NCBI RefSeq assembly: GCF_900143695.1
Contig: NZ_FRFE01000024.1
Span: 1-64,000, forward strand
Origin: Desulfopila aestuarii DSM 18488
Lineage (GTDB): Bacteria > Desulfobacterota > Desulfobulbia > Desulfobulbales > Desulfocapsaceae
Direction of reading: 5' to 3'
Length of the DNA stretch: 64,000 nucleotides
In this document: piece by piece, positions 25,301-33,942 of the stretch
Position numbering within the stretch: the first letter of the stretch is position 1
Layout of the letters: the number at the start of each line of letters is the position of its first letter
The notes under the pieces: model-generated
What the model saw: only the letters and a program-made list of their open reading frames with translations
The model's database searches: none
What the model was told of the DNA's origin: nothing
Program-made: the position numbers and the translations under genes

Positions 25301-25803
25301 ACCTCAAAAAACGTCTCTTGCGTGTTCTCAAAAAGATTTTGATATTTCAGTTTGCTTTCACGCAGAGCCTCCTCTGTCTGTTTATGTGTTGTAATATCGT
25401 TATAAATGCAGGCTAATTGATTGGATGATGTGCGAATTGCCGTTACCTCAAAATGACGGTTAATCCGCTTATCGAAATTTTCAAAGTGGATGGATTCACC
25501 AGTCAGAGCAACCTTGCCATATTGGTCAAGCCAGCCCGGTTCAGTTGGCGGCATGACTTCCAGGAGAGTATGACCAACCAGGGACTCTGACTTGAACCCT
25601 GTCATCTGTTCAAAAGCAGGATTGACTTCCAGGAATCGGTAGTTGATGGGATGGCCTTGATCGTTCAAGACAATCTCATACAGGGCATATCCGTTATGAA
25701 TGTTGTTGATGAGCTGGCGATAACTATCTTCACTATTGGGCAGTGGTTTATTTTGTTGGTGATTTTGTCCTGAATGGTTTTCATGCATGACAATCTTCTT
25801 CAT
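22396..25803 (-). CDS. PAS/PocR hybrid histidine kinase with C-terminal receiver
   Basis: 1135 residues, apparently cytoplasmic. Order: two PAS domains (about 25-140 and 145-270), a PocR ligand-binding domain (about 285-460, with Cys-rich FCRLCSEIIRNTETGR and the GLWDAGAGI segment), two more PAS domains (470-590 and 595-725), HisKA (GGVAHDFNNMLGVI, the phospho-accepting His), HATPase (DNGCGMG, GTGLGLAM) and a receiver (LLVEDE, ITDVVMPEMNG, QKPF). PocR domains were first described in the regulator of propanediol use and are thought to bind small hydrocarbon derivatives. It converges with the sigma-like gene, 11 bases between stops. No separate response regulator is adjacent. Confidence 0.85.
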   Translation of the reverse strand: MKKIVMHENHSGQNHQQNKPLPNSEDSYRQLINNIHNGYALYEIVLNDQGHPINYRFLEVNPAFEQMTGFKSESLVGHTLLEVMPPTEPGWLDQYGKVALTGESIHFENFDKRINRHFEVTAIRTSSNQLACIYNDITTHKQTEEALRESKLKYQNLFENTQETFFEVSIDGILLDVSPSVQQLSKGQYKRQDLIGKPLFDFYADYTERKKYLEALQKNDFVTGYEIKIKNFDGSIINCSISSRMQRDGHGKPLKIIGSLIDITDRKRTEEALEKRMIALAQPLHSQNITFEELFNLDDIQRLQDEFSDATGVASIITHPDGTPLTAPSNFCRLCSEIIRNTETGRTNCFRSDAVIGRACIEGPTIQTCLSGGLWDAGAGITVGGRHIANWLIGQVRDETQTEVKMRAYARDIGADEDSVVEAFSEVPAMSRVQFEKIARVLFTLASQLSTLAFQNVQQARFIAEHKQAEEALQLTRFSIEHASDAVFWTTLDTHIVDVNEAACRTLGYTRQELLQLRVADIDAHFQEDLWEKNLAEQKLRGSMKFESEHLTKDGRLIPVEIVSNYVQFGDEERLCCFVRDISERKQAEAALLAERRYLTDIIDSLPDPTFIIDNDRRIVVWNRAIEEMTKVKREDLLGKGDYAYSVPFYGERRPILVDLLNITDTEMESAYSTVRRSDDKVYAEAFIQNLNDGNGAYLWGVTAPLYDQSGLRIGAIEVIKDITELKKSEKTTIQLQEQLLQAQKIESVGRLAGGVAHDFNNMLGVIIGHAELAQSQLEKTQPLFHNLEEIRKAAQRSADLTRQLLAFARKQPIVPESVDLNKTIEGMLAMLRRLIGEDILLDWKPGNNLGLINIDPSQLNQVIVNLCVNARDAITDTGTVSIATDSIATDETFCRTHSDFSPGEYVLLTVSDNGCGMGKEALAHLFEPFYTTKEMGKGTGLGLAMIHGIVKQNKGIIQVQSEPALGSTFKIYFPKREKDIAVMPTRDSTNVAMRGNESILLVEDEPMVLGMTTTMLELQGYKVIPAKTPDAALRLASEHAGTIHLLITDVVMPEMNGKDLAKKLSALYPNLKCLFMSGYTANVIAHHGVLDEGVYFIQKPFELKDLTNKIRNVLEADHDKEPSTRPDSHMKNTS

Positions 25804-26519
25804 CCTTCGTCTCAGTGTTGGTCATTAAGCACGACTTGAAGTAATCACAGTCGGTTCATAGACCTGGCAAACCACAGCCATTCAGTTTCCCCGGCTACTG
25901 CCCGGTTTTGCCGTATGGCGTTCTATACTCATTAGTCTATACGAAACTGAGAAGCCAAGTCCAGTAAGGATTCTGGACCCTTTGGCGTTATAGAAGGAGG
26001 AAAGGACTCGGTATAGAATCATTTTCCCGAAGCTGGAATCATTGTCCTTAGCTTCGGTATCTGTACGATTTATATTGACATATGCCGACTCGAGAGTGCT
26101 ACAGATGACCATATGCCTGGTCTGTTGGGAAACGGATGAAGAGCCTGATAAAACAGGCCCCAGAAAAGGGTTGTGGGGGCGTCAACTGAAAAGAGTACAA
26201 TGTTTTCAGTCTCTCGAACGTATATGGCTTCATCAGCCGGGCAGGGTGTTGTGGCATCATACTCATTTTATATCGAAAATCCGAATTTTTTATTTCTAAC
26301 ATTTTCTGGCAGGGTGTAAAATGGAGCAAATGGCTTTCTGGAGGATTTATCTCGATATTTTGAAGTCTTCCAGTTGGCGAACTCTGGTGGCCACATTCGT
26401 TGGTCACCTCGGCCTGATGCCATTATACGCCACCTCGGAATACGACTCTTTTTTGTGACCGGAGATTCCGGAGGTCAGGCAAACTGATCAGGGCAGTAAC
26501 TACACAGGAGGACTACTTT
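25804..26519. other. 716-base non-coding stretch between kinase and YeiH transporter
   Basis: No gene I can support. A short imperfect palindrome, TGACC at 26456-26460 and GGTCA at 26473-26477 with CCGG repeats inside, lies about 45 bases before the transporter start. GGAGG precedes that start (26507-26512). The region must carry the divergent promoters. Confidence 0.4.
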
Positions 26520-28271
26520 ATGGCTCAAGAAGATTCAAATGTTGTTATCGACCATGGGCAAAGTCGTTTGTCCGACCTCTGGAGCAAGGAGGACTACCTG
26601 GCCATCTGGCTTGGTTTTCTTGTGGTAGCTGTTTGCCTCATTGCCTATCTGGGATTTGGACCGAAGGCTGAATTCGCTGCAAAAATTGATGCTGCAAAAC
26701 AGGTCCAGGCAGCCGAATCTGCCCGGGCCCCCTTTAAGACCATCGCCTATTATACAGCCGGCGATGATATGAAAAAACTGAAGGCGTCCGGGGAAACTGG
26801 TTTTGGCAAGTTCATCTCACATTGGACCAAGAGCCCGGGAACTTGGAAAGAAAATCCCTTCGATTCCCTTGTGTTCTCAGAAGAACAAGCCAAGGCAAAA
26901 AATGACAAGGCCATGCCTGCTTATGAAGAAGCCAAGGGTAAGGCTGCCGCGGCATTGGCTGCAGCAACCGTTGCCGAAGAGGCAGCTGCTGTTGCCAGTT
27001 TTCAGGATCAGGCTTTAAATGAAGAAGCAGCAGTGAAGATTGCCGACTGGCGGGCGGCCGATAAAAAAGCGGCATCCGCCAAGAGCAAGACTGCCAACAA
27101 GGCCTATAACCGTATTCCGAGCCTGATAGGTCTTTGTCTGTTTATGGTTGTGTTTTTTGGCATCGGCATCAAACTGATGGGTCGGAGCGTGAGGGAGTTC
27201 GGCTTAGGGTTTATCATCGTTTTCCTGGTGGCTGTTCTGGCCTATATGCTTGGCGGTCAGTCGATCTCCAAGCAATACGGAATCGGTGCTGAGGCCTGGG
27301 GTGTGTTATTGGGCATGATTATCGCTAATTCCCTTGGTACCCCGAAATGGGTGCTGCCGGCTTGTCAGGTCGAGTTCTTTATCAAAACCGGTCTGGTACT
27401 GCTCGGTGCGGAAGTACTTTTCAGCAAGATTATGTCCATCGGTATCCCCGGTATTTTTGTGGCCTGGGTGGTGACCCCTGTGGTGCTGGTTTCGACCTAT
27501 ATCTTCGGCCAGACTGTTCTGAAAATGCCTTCCAAGACCTTGAACATCGTTATCTCGGCCGATATGTCGGTCTGCGGAACCTCTGCGGCCATCGCCACTG
27601 CTGCGGCCTGCAGGGCAAAAAAAGAGGAACTCACGCTCTCTATAGGGCTTTCGCTCGTTTTTACAGCCATTATGATGATCGCCATGCCGGCAGTGATCAA
27701 GGCGGTGGGCATGCCTGAGATTCTTGGAGGTGCCTGGATGGGTGGCACCATTGACGCGACCGGCGCCGTAGCTGCTGCCGGTGCCTTCCTTGGCGAGAAA
27801 GCCTTGTATGTGGCAGCGACCATCAAGATGATCCAGAACGTCATGATCGGTGTCACTGCTTTCTGTGTGGCCCTTTACTGGTGTATGAAAGTTGAGCAGG
27901 ACGGCGGGCAGACCCGTAGCGTCGGTGCTGGCGAAATCTGGCATAGATTCCCGAAATTCGTACTCGGTTTTCTTGCTGCTTCCATTCTGTTTTCTTTTCT
28001 TGACAGTAACCTTGGCAAAGAGATGAGCGGTGCCCTTATTGATCAGGGTGCAGTCCGCGGCGGCACCCGTCTGCTGCGTGGTTGGTTTTTTGCCCTGTCT
28101 TTTGCCGCTATCGGCCTTTCCACCAACTTCAGGGAATTGGCCAAGTACTTCAAGGGTGGCAAGCCGTTGATCCTTTACGTTTGCGGTCAGAGCTTCAATC
28201 TGGTGCTGACCCTGACTATGGCCTACATTATGTTCTATCTGGTGTTCCCTGAGATCACCGCGAAAATCTAA
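26520..28271 (+). CDS. YeiH-family putative sulfate exporter with long soluble insertion
   Basis: 583 residues. One membrane helix (about 28-48) is followed by a soluble Ala/Lys/Glu-rich insertion of about 145 residues (50-195). The rest is the YeiH-type core of about ten helices, with [20 protein letters not shown], the signature [20 protein letters not shown] and [18 protein letters not shown]. The family is annotated as putative sulfate exporters, on thin evidence; true substrate unproven. The insertion is mostly helical and could project as a coiled hairpin. AGGAGG precedes the ATG. Two small genes follow in the same direction, separated by a perfect hairpin, and look like accessory subunits. 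Confidence 0.82.
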   Translation: MAQEDSNVVIDHGQSRLSDLWSKEDYLAIWLGFLVVAVCLIAYLGFGPKAEFAAKIDAAKQVQAAESARAPFKTIAYYTAGDDMKKLKASGETGFGKFISHWTKSPGTWKENPFDSLVFSEEQAKAKNDKAMPAYEEAKGKAAAALAAATVAEEAAAVASFQDQALNEEAAVKIADWRAADKKAASAKSKTANKAYNRIPSLIGLCLFMVVFFGIGIKLMGRSVREFGLGFIIVFLVAVLAYMLGGQSISKQYGIGAEAWGVLLGMIIANSLGTPKWVLPACQVEFFIKTGLVLLGAEVLFSKIMSIGIPGIFVAWVVTPVVLVSTYIFGQTVLKMPSKTLNIVISADMSVCGTSAAIATAAACRAKKEELTLSIGLSLVFTAIMMIAMPAVIKAVGMPEILGGAWMGGTIDATGAVAAAGAFLGEKALYVAATIKMIQNVMIGVTAFCVALYWCMKVEQDGGQTRSVGAGEIWHRFPKFVLGFLAASILFSFLDSNLGKEMSGALIDQGAVRGGTRLLRGWFFALSFAAIGLSTNFRELAKYFKGGKPLILYVCGQSFNLVLTLTMAYIMFYLVFPEITAKI

Positions 28272-28282
28272 CTATAAACTGT

Positions 28283-28309
28283 GAGCCGGAGGAGTTGTGC
28301 CTCCGGCTC
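28283..28309 (+). promoter_or_regulatory. perfect hairpin covering a ribosome site downstream of the transporter
   Basis: GAGCCGGAGG (28283-28292) pairs perfectly with CCTCCGGCTC (28300-28309) around a 7-base loop. The left arm contains the only strong Shine-Dalgarno (GGAGGAG) ahead of the next small gene, so folding would hide it. With no T-run, it is more likely a translational gate or processing site than a terminator. Confidence 0.55.
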
Positions 28310-28311
28310 AA

Positions 28312-28563
28312 ATGGATGATATGGAAATAGCTACGAACAAAAGCATGGCGCAGCGACTCTGTAATTTTGTGGTCGCCCTTGGTGTAGCCGTGCTGTTTGT
28401 GTATGTATTTCTACCATATCTGACTCGCTCGTTCGGGGTCTTGAACCGGATGTCGCAATATCTTGATGATAATGGGATTGATCCAAGCCGTTACTATTAT
28501 ACCGATGTTGAACAGGTTCAGGAGGCTGAACAGTATCTCGATTCGGTTCTGGAGCTCGACTAG
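28312..28563 (+). CDS. small single-pass membrane protein, unknown
   Basis: About 83 residues, not recognised. One membrane segment (about 17-37, CNFVVALGVAVLFVYVFLPY), then a soluble tail with a Tyr-rich stretch (SRYYYTDVEQVQEAEQYLDS). The start is uncertain: GTG 28297 has the best ribosome site but lies within the hairpin loop, and ATG 28312 and 28321 are alternatives. It sits between the YeiH-type transporter and another membrane protein, 3 bases before the latter. Its position suggests a helper or regulatory subunit of the transporter. Confidence 0.6.
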   Translation: MDDMEIATNKSMAQRLCNFVVALGVAVLFVYVFLPYLTRSFGVLNRMSQYLDDNGIDPSRYYYTDVEQVQEAEQYLDSVLELD

Positions 28564-28566
28564 ACA

Positions 28567-29178
28567 ATGGGTATATCAACGCCGGGGGTCAGGAGTCTTT
28601 CCTTGGAAGAGAAGAGAAAAATAATCCTCGCCTATGAGGAGGCCATGGCCGGCCGGCTTGCCAGTCAGGTGCTTGAGAAACCGGTACCACCCATCTGGAT
28701 GATACTGATTCCGGTGTTTTTCGTCTTCTACGCCTGGAAGATAAAAGAATATTCAAATGGTTTGAAAACATTTGCCGACCACTACCTGGTTTCCCGTCGC
28801 CGTGCGCTTGAAACAGCGTATGAAGCTGTTCGGAACAATACGATTCCTGAGGTTGAGCCGCTGGTGGCAAAAGCAGAAGCACTCCCGCCTGAAGTCCGTC
28901 CTCTCTACCGTGACTGGATTTCGCTGTTGATCGATCATTATCACAACCTGTTGACTGCCAAAGGGGAGAGCGTAGAAGATATGATTCGCACCCATTACCG
29001 CAACAAGTCGAATTATCTCTTTGTTGCCAACAGGTTGAGCAGTGCGGAGAAGAATTTTAATAGCGCATTAGTGCCCAAAGTCGAAGGCGACAGGGAGGAT
29101 GTTCACTTTATCGCCGACCGCATGCAGCAAAGTCTGATCGCGCTTTCTCGAGAAGAGGTGGAGAAGGTTTTTTCATAA
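28567..29178 (+). CDS. membrane-associated protein of unknown function, YeiH operon
   Basis: 203 residues, family not recognised with certainty. A basic N-terminus (SLEEKRKIILAYEEAMAGR) precedes one membrane segment (about 42-60, PPIWMILIPVFFVFYAWKIK). A mostly helical soluble domain of about 140 residues follows (EVRPLYRDWISLLIDHYHNLLT, KNFNSALVPKV). It starts 3 bases after the previous gene, so the two are surely co-translated. With the transporter they form a three-gene unit. It converges with the HD-GYP gene on the other strand. Confidence 0.7.
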   Translation: MGISTPGVRSLSLEEKRKIILAYEEAMAGRLASQVLEKPVPPIWMILIPVFFVFYAWKIKEYSNGLKTFADHYLVSRRRALETAYEAVRNNTIPEVEPLVAKAEALPPEVRPLYRDWISLLIDHYHNLLTAKGESVEDMIRTHYRNKSNYLFVANRLSSAEKNFNSALVPKVEGDREDVHFIADRMQQSLIALSREEVEKVFS

Positions 29179-29228
29179 ACCTTACTACAGGATGAGCAGT
29201 GACTGTTGTTGATTCGCGGTTGCAATTA

Positions 29229-30332
29229 TCACTTATACCGCTGGGTCGGGAAACTGGAATTGATGGTTTCGGGCGAGGCCACGCAGAGAAAGGGTGCGGT
29301 ATCTTTCTGGCTGAAGTCAAAGGTGAAAGCACCGCTTTCCAATAATTCGACGCAGGCATCGACAGCGTCGGGGTCGTAGTAAATGCCGCGATGTTTTTTC
29401 AATTCGGCGAGGGCAGCATCCATTCCCTGAGCGGGACGGTAGGGGCGAAAGGAGCTGGTTGCTTCTGCCACATCAGCCACAGCCAGAATACGTGATTCGA
29501 GGAGCATCTCGTCGCCGTGGATTCCAAGCGGGTAACCGGAGCCGTCCAGCCGTTCATGGTGCTGGAAGACCATCTGGGCACAGGGCCAGGGGAAGGGAAT
29601 ATTTTTCAATAGCTCAAAACCGATCTGGGGGTGGATCTTGATCACCTCCATCTCGGCGTTCAATATTTTGCCGGTGCGGTTCAGTATCGAAACCGGTACC
29701 CGTATTTTTCCGACATCATGGAGGATTCCTGCGATGTGGATACCCTCGGTGATCCGCTCGGTGAGTCCCATTTTTGTTGCTATGGCACAGGCCAGCCGGG
29801 CTACACGCTGCTGGTGGCCGGCGGTGTAGGGATCGCGGATTTCTGCCATTAATGCCATGGAATGGATCGAGGCTTCCAGCATCTCTTTTAATTCAAGAGT
29901 CTTCTGCTGTACAACTTGTTCCAATTCAAAATTCTGGTCCTGCAACCGTGATTTCATCTCCTCTAAAGCGATGTGGGTCTGCACCCTGGCTTTGACCTCG
30001 GCGGCATGAAAGGGCTTGGTGATGTAATCCACGGCACCCATGGCAAAGGCGCGGGTCTTGTCCTCCGTTTCACTTTTGGCGGTGATGAAGATGAACGGTA
30101 TCGACGCTGTTCCAGGATCGGCTTTTAACCGTGAGCAGACTTCATATCCATCCATTTCCGGCATCATGATATCCAAGAGGATGAGATCCGGGCGGTATTT
30201 TACCGCGTATTCCAGGGCGGCAGCACCTTTTTTGGCAATTCCAAGCCGGTACTCGTCTTTTAGGGTGTTGACCAGCAGGTCGATATTAGTGGCGTTGTCG
30301 TCAACAATGAGCACCAGCGGCCCCGATTTCAT
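29229..30332 (-). CDS. response regulator with HD-GYP c-di-GMP phosphodiesterase domain
   Basis: 367 residues. Receiver domain about 5-122 with acidic pair D11/D12, phospho-acceptor D54 (LLDIMMPEMDG) and the conserved Lys in TKPF. A short coiled linker follows, then an HD-GYP domain (about 155-340) with HSMALMAEIRDPYTAGHQQR, HDVGK, HPQIGFELL, HHERLDGSGYP. All metal and GYP residues are present, so it should degrade cyclic di-GMP. Its start overlaps the stop of the PhnD-sensor kinase by 4 bases (ATGA type), which marks them as a cognate pair: kinase signal to lowered c-di-GMP. Confidence 0.92.
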   Translation of the reverse strand: MKSGPLVLIVDDNATNIDLLVNTLKDEYRLGIAKKGAAALEYAVKYRPDLILLDIMMPEMDGYEVCSRLKADPGTASIPFIFITAKSETEDKTRAFAMGAVDYITKPFHAAEVKARVQTHIALEEMKSRLQDQNFELEQVVQQKTLELKEMLEASIHSMALMAEIRDPYTAGHQQRVARLACAIATKMGLTERITEGIHIAGILHDVGKIRVPVSILNRTGKILNAEMEVIKIHPQIGFELLKNIPFPWPCAQMVFQHHERLDGSGYPLGIHGDEMLLESRILAVADVAEATSSFRPYRPAQGMDAALAELKKHRGIYYDPDAVDACVELLESGAFTFDFSQKDTAPFLCVASPETINSSFPTQRYK

Positions 30333-33300
30333 ACGTGTTCCTCCTTTCGGGCACGGATGAGGTCGATGGTAAGAGCGGCCTCCTCGTAGTCGTAGCGGTT
30401 GAGCTGGCGGACGAGCTCGTCAAGCAATTGACGGGGCAGCACGTCTCCTCCACCAAAAGCATTTTGCAGGATTTCTGTTTTTTCCCGTATCTCTTCAGGA
30501 TCAGCCCGATCGATGGCCTCGGTAAGTGCCGCCAGCAGCGGAGTGGGATCGAGGGCGACCTGCGGTTTCTCCTGGCCGATGGTATGGTTGTCATGGGTAG
30601 TCAGTGGCTCAAGAAAGGAGAGCAGCCGCTCCAGCTCCTTTTGCACCCGCTGGCAAAGATCGAGGATCATCTCCGGGGAGATATTACCGGTGCAGCCATT
30701 TTCCAGGGCTTTGGCCGCCTGCTGGAGATCGGAGGCGCCGATGTTGCCACTGCTTCCTTTGAGGCTGTGGGCGAAAGCCTGTATGGATTCCAGGTTGTGG
30801 TCGTTCTGGGCCAACTGCAGTAACCTTACCGTATCACGATTATCATGATAAAAACCGACCATGATTTCACGAAAGGTTGGCCAGTCGATGCCGGTGGTTT
30901 GGAGCACCTGTTCGATGTCGATGCCTGGAATTTTCGGTGGTGTGATGGAGCCCGCAGGTCTACCGTTCAGGTTGGGTACCGGTTCTGGACCATATGATGG
31001 TGTATCCGGTATGGTGCTCAGATCGCTGACCATCTCGATTTTCGGTTTTGTCTCGGTGTGTAGTCGTTTTCTACTGCGCAGGTGATGCCAGAGAGTATAG
31101 AAGAGTCGGTCCTGGTTTATCGGTTTGGCAACATAACCGTCCATTCCCGCTTCGAGGCAACGTTCTTCGTCGCCTTTCATGGCATGGGCGGTCATGGCGA
31201 TAATCGGTAGTTTTTTGCAACCGGGCAACGCTCGTATCGCCCGGGTTGCCGCATAACCGTTCATCTTCGGCATCTGCACATCCATCAGTACCCCGTCGAA
31301 CTGCTCGGTGGTGACCTTTTCGACCGCCTCTTCTCCGTTGATCACAATGGTTACGTGGATGCCGGCGCCTTCCAGGATGGCGCGGGCCACCTGCTGGTTG
31401 GTGTGGTTGTCCTCGGCTACCAGAATCCTACAGCCTCGGAGATGCTTCTTGTAAATGGAGGCACGGGTGGTGAAATCCACTTTTTCGCCGGTTTTACGGG
31501 TTCCTTCCCGGCCAAAGGCGTCCATGATGGCGTCAAAGAGGGTTGACTGAAAAATAGGCTTGGTGAGAAAACCGTTGGTGCCGGCCTCTTCTGCCTCTGA
31601 ACGTCGCACTTCCCGGGCAAAGGCGGTCATCATGATGATGGGTATGGAAAGATTCAGTTTTTTTCGAATCTTCCTTGAGGTTTCAATGCCGTTCATGCCT
31701 TCCATCTTCCAGTCCATCAACACCAGATCGACAGTGTTCCGGCTCGCTTGCCCAGCCGTGAGCCGCTCAATGGCTTCGGCACCCGAGGAGACGGTTTCTA
31801 CTTTGAAGTCCAGCGAGGTGAGCATTCTGGCCATGATGGTGCGGCTGTCACGGCAGTCGTCCACAACCAGGACGTTGAGACCGCTGATGTCAGCCGGGAT
31901 ATCAAGGGCACGGACGGGTGTATCACCCGCTTTTACCAGCCGCACGGTAAAGGTGAAGGTGGAGCCTTCGCCAAGCACACTCTCCACCCCGATAGTACCG
32001 TGCATCATGGTGACAAAGCGTCGGCAGATGGAAAGGCCAAGGCCGGTGCCTTCATATTTCCTGGTCGAGGAGGAGTCGCCTTGGGAGAACGGCTCAAACA
32101 GGGATGGCAGGTAGTCGGGTGAGATACCGGTACCGGTATCCTTTACCGAGAACGAAAGGATGACCTGATCTTTTTCCAGATGTTCACCGTCTCTCGTCGC
32201 ATCGTGGACACTGACCAGGATGACCCCGCCAGTGTTGGTGAACTTGATGGCATTGCCGATCAGGTTGGTGAGAATCTGCTGGAGGCGCTGGGAATCGCCA
32301 AGGAGCAGGCGAGGGGTGTCGGCGTCCACGTCGACCAGCAGTTCGATGCCCTTTTCCGCTGTCTGGTTGACAAAGACGTCCATAACCTGATCGAACATCT
32401 CGTCAAGGCGAAAGAGCCGCTCTCGCAGTTCGAGCTGGCCCGCCTCGATCTTGGAGAAATCGAGGATGTCGTTGATAATGCCTAAAAGGGTAAATGAAGA
32501 GTTTTGCACGATCTGCAGATAGTGCTCCACCTCATGTGAAACCGGTTCAGCCAGGGCCAGGTCGGTGGCGGCGATGATGCCATTCATCGGCGTTCTGATC
32601 TCGTGACTCATATTGGCCAGGAACTGGCTTTTCGCCAGGGTGGCGGCTTCGGCCTGCTCTTTAGCCTGTTCCAGTTCCTTGTCCAGCTTTTTATGCAGCT
32701 CGATCTCCTGCCTGAGTGAGATATGCACCGCCCGCAACCGCCGGTTGAGTTTGACAACCAGAAAGGTGAAAGCGGTATGGGTACAGAAGAAGATAAAGGC
32801 AACCACCAGCCACGGCCCGTAGGTGCGGATCAGGTCTCCCATGGTCACTCTACCAAGTTCACGGTAGGGCCCGATGCGCAGTTCGATCATCAGTTCTCGC
32901 ACTGGCTGATAATTGTGGGGAATTGTCCAGCCTGCACATTCGGCAGCTCTTGCCGCCGGTGAATCATGGGTCATTTGTAAAAGGGCCACCGCCACCTTCT
33001 CTGCCAGTTCGTCCGGGGTCTTGGTCACTTTAGCCATCGGCCAGTCTGGGTATTCCCGGGTGGTCACAAAATATGGGCTGGGCTGATCTGAGGGGGTGAG
33101 TTGGGGGAGAATAAAAAAATCGGCTAGGGCTATTTTCCCCTCGGCGGCGAGCAGTTCAAGGGTGTTGGTGCGTACGGTACCACCGTCAACCAATCCATCG
33201 CGTACTGCGTAGACCACTTCGTCGTGGGTTGTGCCAAAGGTGAGGCTGGCAAAATCGTGGCGCGGATCTATGCCCCGCTCTTGAAACTCCCGCCAGGCCA

Positions 33301-33781
33301 TCTGCCAGCCGCCGAGTGAGGCCTCGTCCACTCCCATAAACGATCTGCCCTTGAAATCAGCGAGGGTGCGAATATCCATCCTGTTGGCACGGGTGAAAAT
33401 GACACTGCCGTATTGGGAATAGGAGCGGCCGAGCCGCAATTCTTTCATGGTGGCGATCCGGCTCGCGCCATAGAGCTGTTCCAGCTCCACATAGAGGGCC
33501 GAATTGGTCAGGATAAAGTCGACCGCACCTTCGCGGACACTTGAGGTGACATGGTCGTGGGGAAGCGGGACGACGGTGAAGGCGAAGCCGGGGATGTTTT
33601 GGCTCAGGTAGTCGGCAGTGGGCGCCCAGTTCTTCAGGCATTGGGCTTCACCGCGGGTGGCAAGCACCCCGATTTTCACCGGCGTTTCGGTAGCTGGCAA
33701 CAATGACGGAACCATGACCGCGAGGAAAGAGGCCAGGAGAACGAGAAAAGAGGGCAGAGTTCGGTGGCATGTGTTCTTCAT
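30329..33781 (-). CDS. hybrid histidine kinase with PhnD-like periplasmic sensor, two receivers and HPt
   Basis: 1150 residues. Signal-like start, then a PhnD-type binding-protein domain outside (about 30-290; VKIGVLATRGEAQCLKNWAP, DFILTNSALYVELEQ, GGTVRTNTLELL), one membrane helix (about 315-335), a coiled segment, HisKA ([16 protein letters not shown]), HATPase (GTGLGLSI), receiver 1 (VVDDCRDS, LMDWKMEGMNG), receiver 2 (VAEDNHTN, LMDVQMPKMNG) and a C-terminal HPt (AHSLKGSSGNIGA). PhnD folds bind phosphonate, phosphite or related anions; here the domain probably senses one directly. ATG 33781 is chosen over GTG 33790 because CCAGG lies 8 bases before it. It is coupled to the HD-GYP gene downstream. 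Confidence 0.9.
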   Translation of the reverse strand: MKNTCHRTLPSFLVLLASFLAVMVPSLLPATETPVKIGVLATRGEAQCLKNWAPTADYLSQNIPGFAFTVVPLPHDHVTSSVREGAVDFILTNSALYVELEQLYGASRIATMKELRLGRSYSQYGSVIFTRANRMDIRTLADFKGRSFMGVDEASLGGWQMAWREFQERGIDPRHDFASLTFGTTHDEVVYAVRDGLVDGGTVRTNTLELLAAEGKIALADFFILPQLTPSDQPSPYFVTTREYPDWPMAKVTKTPDELAEKVAVALLQMTHDSPAARAAECAGWTIPHNYQPVRELMIELRIGPYRELGRVTMGDLIRTYGPWLVVAFIFFCTHTAFTFLVVKLNRRLRAVHISLRQEIELHKKLDKELEQAKEQAEAATLAKSQFLANMSHEIRTPMNGIIAATDLALAEPVSHEVEHYLQIVQNSSFTLLGIINDILDFSKIEAGQLELRERLFRLDEMFDQVMDVFVNQTAEKGIELLVDVDADTPRLLLGDSQRLQQILTNLIGNAIKFTNTGGVILVSVHDATRDGEHLEKDQVILSFSVKDTGTGISPDYLPSLFEPFSQGDSSSTRKYEGTGLGLSICRRFVTMMHGTIGVESVLGEGSTFTFTVRLVKAGDTPVRALDIPADISGLNVLVVDDCRDSRTIMARMLTSLDFKVETVSSGAEAIERLTAGQASRNTVDLVLMDWKMEGMNGIETSRKIRKKLNLSIPIIMMTAFAREVRRSEAEEAGTNGFLTKPIFQSTLFDAIMDAFGREGTRKTGEKVDFTTRASIYKKHLRGCRILVAEDNHTNQQVARAILEGAGIHVTIVINGEEAVEKVTTEQFDGVLMDVQMPKMNGYAATRAIRALPGCKKLPIIAMTAHAMKGDEERCLEAGMDGYVAKPINQDRLFYTLWHHLRSRKRLHTETKPKIEMVSDLSTIPDTPSYGPEPVPNLNGRPAGSITPPKIPGIDIEQVLQTTGIDWPTFREIMVGFYHDNRDTVRLLQLAQNDHNLESIQAFAHSLKGSSGNIGASDLQQAAKALENGCTGNISPEMILDLCQRVQKELERLLSFLEPLTTHDNHTIGQEKPQVALDPTPLLAALTEAIDRADPEEIREKTEILQNAFGGGDVLPRQLLDELVRQLNRYDYEEAALTIDLIRARKEEHV

Positions 33782-33876
33782 TAAGAGCACCTGGATTGCA
33801 TTTTCCGTTTCAGGCGGAAAAAACGGGTTTCACCAGCTCCATAAACGAGAATTACCATACCATAACTTTCTGAAAA

Positions 33877-33905
33877 CCACTCCACAATCCGTGACGATGG
33901 AGTGG
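33877..33905 (-). terminator. rho-independent terminator of the pseudouridine synthase gene
   Basis: Read on the minus strand, CCACTCCA pairs with TGGAGTGG around a 13-base loop and is followed by TTTTC. It separates the synthase gene (stop at 33943) from the PhnD-sensor kinase. Confidence 0.75.
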
Positions 33906-33942
33906 TGACCTTATAGAGCCCTCTGGAGGTTGGGGAGGCAGC

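Noticed and set aside
26042-26407. Small genes on either strand in the long gap before the YeiH transporter
   Set aside because: Overlapping frames on both strands with no ribosome sites and no recognisable domain.
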